Of a DNA stretch of 64,000 nucleotides, positions 17,588-24,924 are shown in pieces (positions within the stretch are counted from its first letter, which is position 1; each line of letters begins with the position of its first letter). The DNA is from Fen-1273 sp963748405 (GTDB taxonomy: Bacteria; Bacteroidota; Ignavibacteria; UBA10030; UBA6906). Location of the stretch: contig CAVVIT010000005.1 in the NCBI GenBank assembly GCA_963748405.1, positions 310,001 to 374,000 of the forward strand. Reading direction: 5' to 3'. Below the pieces are notes generated by a model, which was given only the letters and a program-made list of their open reading frames with translations, ran no database searches and had not been told where the DNA came from. The position numbers and the translations under genes were made by a program.

Positions 17588-19111
17588 TCAGAGTGTGGCC
17601 GGAGCCGCGAATCTGGCAAGCTCCTGCGCCGAGGCCTTCTCCACGTCCGCGTGGAGGCTGTTCCCGTTCGAGTCCATCGTGACGATGGCGGGAAAGTCCT
17701 TCACACGGATATGCCACATCGCTTCCGGAATTCCGAATTCGAGGAAATCGACCCCTTCGACCTGCGTGATGCATTTCGCGTAATACTGGGCGGCTCCCCC
17801 GATCGCGTTGAGGTACACCGCGCCGTGCTCCTTGAGCGCCGCAAGCGTCTTCGCGCCCATCCCGCCTTTGCCGATCACGGCCCGGATGCCGCATTTGCGT
17901 ATGACGTCGGCCTGGTACGGCTCCTCGCGGCTGCTCGTGGTGGGGCCGGCCGCGTTCATAAACCACGCGTCCCCTCTCTTGAGCGACACCGGCCCGCAGT
18001 GATACAGCGCTGCCCCTTTCAGGTCGACGGGGCTGTCGTGCGACATCAGATAGTGATGGAGCGTATCCCGCCCGGTGTGCATCGACCCGCTCAGCAGGAC
18101 GACATCTCCGACGTTCAGAGACCGCACCTGCGCTTCCGACAGCGGAGTCGTCAGGCGGACTTCCCGTCCCGTCAGGGGAAGCCCCTGTGAACGCGCCATG
18201 TGGACCGCCGGCGTGTCATCCCTGTAGAGCCAGCGGCGTATCCCACCGGTCTTCGGGTCGAGCACGACGCCGAGCCGCCTGAACGCCCAGCAATCGTACG
18301 CCACGGACACGAAGAAGCTCGCCGGCAGGCGGTGGTACGCTCCGATCTTGCAGCCGATCAGCGTGACCGCCCCGCCGAATCCCATCGTCCCGATCCCGAG
18401 CTTGTTGGCTGCCTGCATGATGTACGCCTCGAGCTTCGCGAGCTCGCCGTTCGGGTTGATGTCGTCCAGCGTCCTGAACAGCTGCTGTTTGGCATAGTGG
18501 TAGCCGCTCGCCCTGTCCCCGCCGATCGCCACGCCGATGGCGCCGACGCTGCACCCGTGACCCTGCGCCTGGTGCACCGCGTGAAGGATGCACTTGCGGA
18601 CGCCGTCGATATTCCTGTCGGCGCGGCCGAGACCCGGCAGCTCGCACGGGACGGAGTACTGGATGTTTTTGTTTTCACACCCGCCACCTTTCAGGATGAG
18701 GCGGACTTCGATCTCGTCCTTTTCCCACTGCTCGAAATGCATGACGGGGGTCCCTTCACCGAGGTTGTCCCCGCTGTTCTTCCCCGTGAGGGAATCCACC
18801 TGATTGGGACGGAGCGTCCCCGCCTTCGTGGCTTCGACGATCACCTCCCGGATGATCCTTTGTATCTCGATCTGGTTCGTCCCGACCGGGGTTGTGATCT
18901 CGAACGTGGGCATCCCCGTATCCTGGCAGATCGGAGCGGAGGTGTCGCACGCCATGTCGACGTTGATCGCAATCGTGTCGAGAGCGAGGGCCGACTGGGT
19001 CGCCGGCGTCTCCGTTTTCATCGCCGCGGAGAGCGCCCGGCGGACATCGGGGGGAAGGTTCGTTGAGGTTTCAAGGACGAGCTTCGAGAGACTGGATTTC
19101 AGGTGTTCCAT
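17588..19111 (-). CDS. Fumarate hydratase, class I (fused alpha/beta, iron-sulfur)
   Basis: 507 residues from the ATG at 19111 (AAGGAG upstream). Interconverts fumarate and malate using an oxygen-labile [4Fe-4S] cluster. The alpha region (1-290) contains SAPICQDTGMPTFE, LKGGGCENKN and AVHQAQGHGCSVG, supplying the cluster cysteines; the beta region (about 320-500) contains VLLSGSMHTGRDTLHHYLM, YHCGPV, TTSSREEPYQADVI and GKGGMG. Class I enzymes of this fused type are common in anaerobes and facultative bacteria. It probably starts a unit that continues into the acyl-CoA synthetase. Confidence 0.95.
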   Translation of the reverse strand: MEHLKSSLSKLVLETSTNLPPDVRRALSAAMKTETPATQSALALDTIAINVDMACDTSAPICQDTGMPTFEITTPVGTNQIEIQRIIREVIVEATKAGTLRPNQVDSLTGKNSGDNLGEGTPVMHFEQWEKDEIEVRLILKGGGCENKNIQYSVPCELPGLGRADRNIDGVRKCILHAVHQAQGHGCSVGAIGVAIGGDRASGYHYAKQQLFRTLDDINPNGELAKLEAYIMQAANKLGIGTMGFGGAVTLIGCKIGAYHRLPASFFVSVAYDCWAFRRLGVVLDPKTGGIRRWLYRDDTPAVHMARSQGLPLTGREVRLTTPLSEAQVRSLNVGDVVLLSGSMHTGRDTLHHYLMSHDSPVDLKGAALYHCGPVSLKRGDAWFMNAAGPTTSSREEPYQADVIRKCGIRAVIGKGGMGAKTLAALKEHGAVYLNAIGGAAQYYAKCITQVEGVDFLEFGIPEAMWHIRVKDFPAIVTMDSNGNSLHADVEKASAQELARFAAPATL

Positions 19112-19140
19112 GTGGGGTGCTCCTTCGTGTGTTAAGCAGC

Positions 19141-19179
19141 TTGTCCCGCCTTCGGCGGGACGCAAAGAGCGCGCTTCGC
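19141..19179. repeat. Dispersed intergenic repeat, copy A
   Basis: A perfect 7-bp hairpin TCCCGCC-TTC-GGCGGGA followed by ACGCAAAGAGCGCGCTTCGC and a CAATGACAGG tail. A near copy lies at 22445-22482. Both are in gaps between minus-strand genes, here between queC and fumarase. It resembles the REP-like intergenic elements found in many copies in some genomes. Confidence 0.55.
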
Positions 19180-19222
19180 ACCGCAATGACAGGCATCGCA
19201 ATGACGGGGCTCGCGGGTGAGG

Positions 19223-19909
19223 TCAGGTGTAGACGGGCCGGGTCTCGTACGGGATCGGGTCTTCGACACCCGCGGCGCGGAATCCGCGCAACCGGAGTGC
19301 GCAGCTGTCGCAGACACCGCACGCAGCGTCCTCCCGCTTGTAACAGGACCACGTAAGATGGAGGGGGGCTCCCAGGTCCACCCCCGCACGGACGATGTCG
19401 CCTTTGTTCATCCGGATGACAGGCGTGATGATCGCAATGTCCGTTCCCGGTTTCGTCCCCGCACGGATCACGGACTCGAACGCGTCATAGAACTCTCTCC
19501 GGCAATCCGGGTATCCCGAAGAATCTTCCTCGACCGCGCCGACAAAAATCGCGTGCGCGCCGATCACTTCCGCCCAGCTCACCGCCACGGAGAGCATGTT
19601 CGCGTTGCGGAAGGGGACATACGAAGACGGGATTCCCTTCGCGGACAGGTCCGCGCCCGAAACGGGTATGGACGGGTCGGTGAGGCTTGATCCGCCGATC
19701 TTCCGAAGATGCTCAAGGGGAACAACGAGGCGGTCAGCGATCCCGTAGTGATCGGCGATGGAATGGAATGAACGGAGTTCCCGGGAGGCCGTCCGCTGTC
19801 CGTAACTGCAGTGCAGGAGGGCGAGGTCGTGTGTCTGGCGCGCGATCGCAACTGTGACGCAACTGTCCATCCCTCCGCTCGCCAGCACCACCGCCCTCTC
19901 ACCGCCCAT
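19223..19909 (-). CDS. queC: 7-cyano-7-deazaguanine (preQ0) synthase
   Basis: 228 residues from the ATG at 19909. It converts 7-carboxy-7-deazaguanine plus ammonia and ATP into preQ0. Visible are the PP-loop SGGMDSC (11-17), HCSYGQRT, the SSYVPFRNANML motif and the zinc-binding tail CYKREDAACGVCDSC with four cysteines. Its ATG overlaps the TGA of queE by one base (TGATG), so translation is coupled to the previous enzyme of the pathway. Confidence 0.96.
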   Translation of the reverse strand: MGGERAVVLASGGMDSCVTVAIARQTHDLALLHCSYGQRTASRELRSFHSIADHYGIADRLVVPLEHLRKIGGSSLTDPSIPVSGADLSAKGIPSSYVPFRNANMLSVAVSWAEVIGAHAIFVGAVEEDSSGYPDCRREFYDAFESVIRAGTKPGTDIAIITPVIRMNKGDIVRAGVDLGAPLHLTWSCYKREDAACGVCDSCALRLRGFRAAGVEDPIPYETRPVYT

Positions 19910-20553
19910 CACACCCCCCTGGCAGACGGTTCCCAGATGTACTTGTGCACCTGAAGCTGAAATCTCGCGTTGATCCCCGCCTCGAGGATCCACCGGGCCA
20001 GGTCGGCGGGTTCAAGCTCGCCGAACACAGGGGAAAAGAGGAGCGTGCAGCGCCCCTCCAGGGAGTGCTCCCGGATCGCCGACAGGGCCCACTCGAAATC
20101 ATCCCTGTCGAGTATAACGAATTTCACCTCGTCGTGCGCCGAGAGCGCTCCAGCGTTCGTCCAGAGGTTCTTCTTCACCATGCCGCTCCCCGGGCACTTG
20201 AAATCGACGATCTTCCTGACCCTCCGGTCGATCGCGCCGATGTCAAGGCTCCCCGAGGTCTCGACGAGGACCTCATACCCCGCGTCGCAGAGAGCGCGGA
20301 AGAGATCATCCACCCCGTCCTGCATGAGGGGTTCCCCCCCGGTGACCTCCACAAGCGGACAGGAATACGAAGCGACGCGGGAGAGTATCTCCGGGACGGA
20401 CATGCGGGTCCCCTCCTCGAACGCGTAGGCCGTGTCGCACCACGCGCAGCGGAGGTTACAGTAGGTCAAACGGACGAAGACGCAGGGTCTCCCCGCATGG
20501 CTGGATTCACCCTGTATGCTGTGGAAAATCTCGTTGACGACAAGTTCTGTCAT
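19909..20553 (-). CDS. queE: 7-carboxy-7-deazaguanine synthase (radical SAM)
   Basis: 214 residues from the ATG at 20553. A radical SAM enzyme that contracts 6-carboxytetrahydropterin to the 7-deazaguanine core. The cluster motif is C32-NLR-C36-AW-C39 (CxxxCxxC), preceded by FHSIQGESSHAGRPCVFVR and followed by EVTGGEPLMQ. First of a coupled queE-queC pair; queD and the later queuosine genes are not in the window. The longer frame to 20730 runs back into the upstream response regulator gene and is rejected. Confidence 0.95.
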   Translation of the reverse strand: MTELVVNEIFHSIQGESSHAGRPCVFVRLTYCNLRCAWCDTAYAFEEGTRMSVPEILSRVASYSCPLVEVTGGEPLMQDGVDDLFRALCDAGYEVLVETSGSLDIGAIDRRVRKIVDFKCPGSGMVKKNLWTNAGALSAHDEVKFVILDRDDFEWALSAIREHSLEGRCTLLFSPVFGELEPADLARWILEAGINARFQLQVHKYIWEPSARGV

Positions 20554-20584
20554 TATCGCGAAGCGGGACCTGACTGTAGGGCTG

Positions 20585-20613
20585 AAGTTACGGAGAAGGG
20601 GGGGGAAAATCAA
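20585..20613 (-). promoter_or_regulatory. Candidate queE promoter with C8 tract in the spacer
   Basis: On the minus strand TTGATT and TAACTT are separated by exactly 17 bases, and the spacer contains a run of eight C residues. The -10 then lies about 32 bases upstream of the queE ATG. The -10 match is poor (three of six), so this is tentative. Confidence 0.3.
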
Positions 20614-20659
20614 GAAAACGGGGGAGGGGCGCGGAATCCGGGACCCGGAAATCAGTATT

Positions 20660-21331
20660 TCAGGTCCTGATCTGGGCGGTTTTCCTCCGGGATATGCAGT
20701 TGATGACGGAAGCGATGACCACGTCGTCATCGACGGGCTTCATGATCAGGTCGTCAACGCCGAAGCGCTTTCCTGCAATGAGTGTCTCCCGGTCAATCCG
20801 GGTCGCAAGAAACAGGAACGGGACGTCCTGATTCCCCGAGTTGGTTTTCAGCCAGAGGTAGAGATCAAATCCCTTCGGGCCCGTTTCAAAATTCACCTCG
20901 GAAATCACCACTTCGGGGCGGAACATCGAGAACGTTTCCAGTGCCTCTTCATAGCTTGAGGCCCCGATCGCCATGAACCCGTACCTGCGGAGCGTTCCTG
21001 TCAGTGAAACGAGAAGCCGTTCATCCTGGTCGACGATCATGACGAGATCCGACCTTCGGAGACGCGAACCGGTCTCGGGGGTTTTCTCCCCTTTCCCGTT
21101 CGTCATCCGCTTCAAAATGTGCGCGATGAGGTCGTCGATAGTCCCCTTGAGGAGCTTCCCCTCTTCGTTCGCAGCGTCCAGACCGAACACCGTATCGAGA
21201 GTCTTGAGCCCGGCCAGGTAACGTCCCATTTCGACGTAGTCCTTCACATGCTGAAGGAAATGATCCACTTTTGCACGTCGAAATGCCTCGGCAGGGGTCA
21301 GTCCCTCGAGGTCGTCTTCTTCGCTGATCAC
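20660..21331 (-). CDS. Receiver-domain protein with Asp-to-Glu phosphoacceptor change
   Basis: 223 residues. Residues 95-220 form a CheY-like receiver (LVMIVDQDERLL, FLFLATRID, DDLIMKPVDD): acid pocket D101/D103 and conserved K198 are present, but the position of the phosphorylated Asp is E145 in VVISEVNFET. The N-terminal 80 residues are helical and not recognised. No output domain follows. A Glu can mimic the phosphorylated state, so a constitutively 'on' or phosphorylation-independent adaptor is inferred. No kinase lies beside it; the next gene downstream is queE. Confidence 0.82.
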   Translation of the reverse strand: MISEEDDLEGLTPAEAFRRAKVDHFLQHVKDYVEMGRYLAGLKTLDTVFGLDAANEEGKLLKGTIDDLIAHILKRMTNGKGEKTPETGSRLRRSDLVMIVDQDERLLVSLTGTLRRYGFMAIGASSYEEALETFSMFRPEVVISEVNFETGPKGFDLYLWLKTNSGNQDVPFLFLATRIDRETLIAGKRFGVDDLIMKPVDDDVVIASVINCISRRKTAQIRT

Positions 21332-21520
21332 AGGAAATCTCCTGAAATACGCTGCCGGGCGATAGTGCCCGGGACGCGGGGATATTGTAGTGAATACGGA
21401 TGGATTTCACTGTGCGTCAAATCACCTTGCCCCTAAATGGCCTGTGAGGATGACCAAGGGGGGGCGCATCAGGGGGGTCAAAATGAAGGAATGGGAGAGA
21501 AACCTGTCAGATGGGGGTAT

Positions 21521-22366
21521 TCAGGGCTGAAGGTATCCGTTCAGGAGAAGTGTGACGAGAAACAGGCCGAGGACGATCCGGTACCAGACGAAGACCATGG
21601 CGGTATTCCGCATCAGGAATTTCAGGAGCCAGGCGATGGAAGCATATCCGACCACGCCAGAGACCACCGTCGCAATGACGAGGTTTCCGGCCCCCAGTTG
21701 AAACGTCCCCTGGATCTTCGACAATTCGTACGCACCGCTCGCCACGACCGCCGGAATGCTCAGGAGAAAAGAGAATCTGGCGGCCGATTCGCGTGTAAGG
21801 CCGATAAAAAGTCCCGCGGTGATCGTGGTCCCCGAACGGGATGACCCCGGTATCAGCGCGCAGACCTGCGCCAGGCCGATCACGAGCGCATCCTTCCACG
21901 TGAGATCGGCGACCCCCCGGACGTGGCGCGCAAGCCGTTCTGCAAGCCAGAGGAGGAGCGCAAGCGTGACCATGCTGACGGCGATCACGATCGTGCTCTT
22001 CGTGAGGGACCCTTCGATGATGTGCTTCAGCGAGAGGCCGATGAGGGCGACGGGGAGCGTCCCGAGTATGATGTAGAGGGCCAGGCGCGAAGGCGCCGTC
22101 ACCCTCCCCTCCTCACGGGACGGGCGCGTGATGTCACGGTAGACGGACACCGCCATGTTCCACAGGTCTTTCCGGAAAAAGAGTATGACGGCCGCGATCG
22201 TCCCGAGCTGCATCACCGCGATGAATTCCGTCCACGCCTCCGGGTGCAGCGGGTCGACAACGTTCAGGAGCTTGCCGACGAGGGTGAGATGGGCCGTGCT
22301 ACTCACGGGCAGAAATTCGGTAAGCCCCTGGACGACGCCAAGGAGGAATGCGAAGAGTGGATTCAA
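21521..22366 (-). CDS. uppP: Undecaprenyl-diphosphate phosphatase
   Basis: 281 residues, standard BacA/UppP size. Integral membrane enzyme that recycles the C55 carrier lipid for cell-wall synthesis and gives bacitracin tolerance. The two family motifs are present: GVVQGLTEFLPVSSTAHL at about 8-25 (active Glu and Ser) and PGSSRSGTTITAGL near 178. About eight transmembrane segments are visible. It stands alone between the AspT-like transporter gene and the receiver gene. Confidence 0.96.
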   Translation of the reverse strand: MNPLFAFLLGVVQGLTEFLPVSSTAHLTLVGKLLNVVDPLHPEAWTEFIAVMQLGTIAAVILFFRKDLWNMAVSVYRDITRPSREEGRVTAPSRLALYIILGTLPVALIGLSLKHIIEGSLTKSTIVIAVSMVTLALLLWLAERLARHVRGVADLTWKDALVIGLAQVCALIPGSSRSGTTITAGLFIGLTRESAARFSFLLSIPAVVASGAYELSKIQGTFQLGAGNLVIATVVSGVVGYASIAWLLKFLMRNTAMVFVWYRIVLGLFLVTLLLNGYLQP

Positions 22367-22444
22367 AAGCTGGTCCTGTCTATTGAGGCTTACTGAAGAT
22401 CATAAATATACTATTCGATCCGTTGACATACCACCTTTGCCGGG

Positions 22445-22482
22445 TTGTCCCGCCCGCGGCGGACGCACAAAGCGCGCTTCGC
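22445..22482. repeat. Dispersed intergenic repeat, copy B
   Basis: TTGTCCCGCC-CGC-GGCGGAC, then GCACAAAGCGCGCTTCGC, closely matching copy A at 19141-19179. Its last base touches the stop codon of the AspT-like transporter gene, so the hairpin lies immediately 3' of that gene. Confidence 0.5.
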
Positions 22483-24137
22483 TATAAGAGCCGCGTGACG
22501 AGGAGCTGCACGAGTATGATCTTGGCAATCATCGAAACGGGATACACCGAGGCGTACCAGACATTCGGGGCGTCGGTCCCTCCATGCTCGTTGGCATACG
22601 CAAGACATGCGGGCTGCGTCTGTATGCCCGACATCAGTCCCATGACCGACGGGAAGGAAAGCCGGAGGAACCTGCTCCCGGCGACGAGCACGAGAATGGT
22701 GGTGACCGCCGTGATGCCGGCTCCGACCGCCATCAGCATCCACCCCCCGCGTTCGACGGTCCCCACGAAGCCGTCCCCCGCCTTCGTCCCGATGCCGGCC
22801 AGAAACAGGACAAGCCCGACCTGGCGGAGCGTCAGGTTCACGCTGAACGGCATCCCCCATGTCACGGGGCCGGACCGCTGCAGGCGTCCCAGGAGGAGCC
22901 CCGCAATGAGAGGGCCTCCGGCGAATCCGAGCGTGAACGTCCCGCCGCCCGGAAGGGGAAGCGACGCCACGCCGAGAAGGACGCCGATGACGAGCCCCAC
23001 CGAGAGAGAGAGGAAATCCGCTTCCGAACCGGAGCGGACGGAATCACCGAGGAAACGCGCGACGCGGTCGAGGTTTCCCGCCCAGGTGAGGACACGTACC
23101 CTGTCCCCCCGTTCGAGTATCGTTTCCCCGGTCGGCACGAAGTCAACGTCACCCCTCCTGATCCGCGTGATCGTCGCGTCAAGGAGGCGCTGCATGTTCA
23201 GTTCCCGGATCGTCCTGCCGATCACGCGCTTGTCGGACACATCGATGCGGCGGAAATCGAATTCCTTGTTCTCCGTCTGGATCTCCAGCGTCGATTCATC
23301 GCCGAAGAGCACGCGGGCTCTGTCGTGTGCGGCGCCGTCGCCCACGGCGACCACGAGGTCGTCCTTCTCGAGCACCGTTTCCGCGTACACGAGCGACGTT
23401 TCGTCCCCGTGGCGGAGGCGGCTGAGGACAAAACCGTGGTGGGAGCCGTCGCCCAGAAGCGACGCCACGCTTCTGCCGAAGACCCCCGGGTTCACGACCC
23501 TGTACGTCCTTCCGTAAAGGGGCCCCGGCGTTTCCCCGGTCGCCGGGCCGGTTTCGGTCCCTTTCGAACACTGCCCGGTATTCAATTTCCCGGCGAGATG
23601 AAAGGCCAGGAGGACACCGATGACGCCGAACGGGTAGGCGACGCTGTATCCGATGACCGGCGCACTCGTCCTGAGCTGCATCTCAAGGGCGGAGACGGGG
23701 CCGCCGCCCGGAACGCTGCGGATGGCCTCAATCCCGGCGGCGAGAGCGGGAGTGTTCGTCAGTGCCCCGCAAAACACGCCGACCATCGAAAGACCGTCGA
23801 GCCCGAAGAGTTTCACGCAGGCAAGCGCAATGCCGGCAGCCAGGATGATCACGCCGAATGCGAAGAGGTTCGCCCGGAGCGCCCTCTTGCCGAACGAGGA
23901 AAAGAACGAGGGGCCGGACTGGAGGCCGATCGTGTACACAAACAGGACCAGCCCGAGGACATAGAGCAGTTCGGGGATCCTGAGCCGCGGATCGAGCGAT
24001 CCGAAGAAGATGCCGGTGAAGAGGACGGCCGCCGGTCCGAGGGAGAAGCCGAAGACCCGTATGCTCCCGGCCAGCCAGCCCACGCCGATCACGGTAAACA
24101 GCAGGAGCAGAGGGGAAGAGGCGAGGAAATCGATCAT
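22482..24137 (-). CDS. AspT/YidE-type membrane exchanger with RCK_C domain
   Basis: 551 residues. Two blocks of about five transmembrane segments (2-200 and 380-551) flank a cytosolic region with two TrkA_C (RCK_C) domains (about 215-370). This is the aspartate:alanine exchanger (AAEx) arrangement. The substrate is unknown; the relatives carry amino acids or dicarboxylates. Its ATG overlaps the TGA of the methylmalonyl-CoA epimerase gene (ATGA), so it is translated as the last member of the propionate operon, which hints at a carboxylate substrate. Confidence 0.9.
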   Translation of the reverse strand: MIDFLASSPLLLLFTVIGVGWLAGSIRVFGFSLGPAAVLFTGIFFGSLDPRLRIPELLYVLGLVLFVYTIGLQSGPSFFSSFGKRALRANLFAFGVIILAAGIALACVKLFGLDGLSMVGVFCGALTNTPALAAGIEAIRSVPGGGPVSALEMQLRTSAPVIGYSVAYPFGVIGVLLAFHLAGKLNTGQCSKGTETGPATGETPGPLYGRTYRVVNPGVFGRSVASLLGDGSHHGFVLSRLRHGDETSLVYAETVLEKDDLVVAVGDGAAHDRARVLFGDESTLEIQTENKEFDFRRIDVSDKRVIGRTIRELNMQRLLDATITRIRRGDVDFVPTGETILERGDRVRVLTWAGNLDRVARFLGDSVRSGSEADFLSLSVGLVIGVLLGVASLPLPGGGTFTLGFAGGPLIAGLLLGRLQRSGPVTWGMPFSVNLTLRQVGLVLFLAGIGTKAGDGFVGTVERGGWMLMAVGAGITAVTTILVLVAGSRFLRLSFPSVMGLMSGIQTQPACLAYANEHGGTDAPNVWYASVYPVSMIAKIILVQLLVTRLL

Positions 24138-24562
24138 GTGCGGGGCACCGTCGATTCCGTAAGCTCCGTGAGCACGCCGCAGGCGGACGCAGGATGGATG
24201 AACGCGATCGAAAGTCCCTCCGCCCCTTTTCTGGGTTCGCTGTCGATCAACCGGGCACCCCCGGAGGCGAATTCACGGAGGGCCGAACCGATGTCGTTTA
24301 CCGCGTACGCGACGTGGTGAATCCCTTCCCCCCGCTTCGCGATGAATTTCGCGATCGGGCCGTCCGGGCTCGTGCTCTCGAGGAGCTCGATCTTCGAATC
24401 CCCGAGGCGGAAGAACGCGGTCCTGACGTGCTGATCGGCCACCTCTTCCACGGCGTAGCAGGGGACGCCGAGGAGCTTCTCGTATATCCGGATCGCCGAA
24501 TCCAGATCCTTCACGGCGATCCCGATGTGCTCGATGCGCGAGCGGGCTCCCGATGCCTCCAT
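24134..24562 (-). CDS. mce: Methylmalonyl-CoA epimerase
   Basis: 142 residues from the ATG at 24562, which has GGAGG 5 bases upstream. A VOC-fold metalloenzyme that interconverts the R and S forms of methylmalonyl-CoA. Metal ligands fit the family: H13 in IEHIGIAVKDLD, E66-type in KIELLE, and H in GIHHVAYAV and Glu near the end (GVLTELTE). An alternative ATG at 24601 overlaps the stop of the biotin carrier gene as ATGA and would add 13 residues; either is possible. Confidence 0.93.
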   Translation of the reverse strand: MEASGARSRIEHIGIAVKDLDSAIRIYEKLLGVPCYAVEEVADQHVRTAFFRLGDSKIELLESTSPDGPIAKFIAKRGEGIHHVAYAVNDIGSALREFASGGARLIDSEPRKGAEGLSIAFIHPASACGVLTELTESTVPRT

Positions 24563-24597
24563 ACCCCCCTCCGGTTCTATCGATGTTCCGCCAGGTG

Positions 24598-24924
24598 TCA
24601 TTCCATCTCGAGAAGTGCGCCCCCCCGCGTGACCGTGTCGCCGGGGGAGACGTGCAGTGTCCGGACGGTCCCGTCGCGGGACGACAGGACTTCGTTCTCC
24701 ATTTTCATCGCTTCGAGGACGAACAGCGGATCGCCGACTTTGACGCGCATTCCCGGCCGGACGTGCACTGTCCGTATCACGCCGGGGATGACGCACCGGA
24801 GGAGGCGCGGGTCGGGTGCGACGTACGTCTTGCGGGTTTCGAACTTCTTCGTGTACCGGGTTTCGTAGGTGACCCCGCCGATCACCAGTTCCCGTAACGT
24901 TTCGGGTATCAGCATGGAATTCAA
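24598..24924 (-). CDS. Biotin carboxyl carrier subunit
   Basis: 108 residues. The biotinyl/lipoyl domain (about 42-108) has the biotinylation motif EAMKMEN with acceptor K74. The N-terminal 40 residues (YVAPDPRLLR) form a short linker. It carries carboxybiotin to the carboxyltransferase encoded just upstream; their genes overlap by four bases (ATGA). Confidence 0.94.
   Translation of the reverse strand: MNSMLIPETLRELVIGGVTYETRYTKKFETRKTYVAPDPRLLRCVIPGVIRTVHVRPGMRVKVGDPLFVLEAMKMENEVLSSRDGTVRTLHVSPGDTVTRGGALLEME

Noticed and set aside
20554..20659. preQ1 riboswitch in front of queE
   Set aside because: The leader shows no H-type pseudoknot core of the known classes; only a C8 tract and a weak promoter can be seen.
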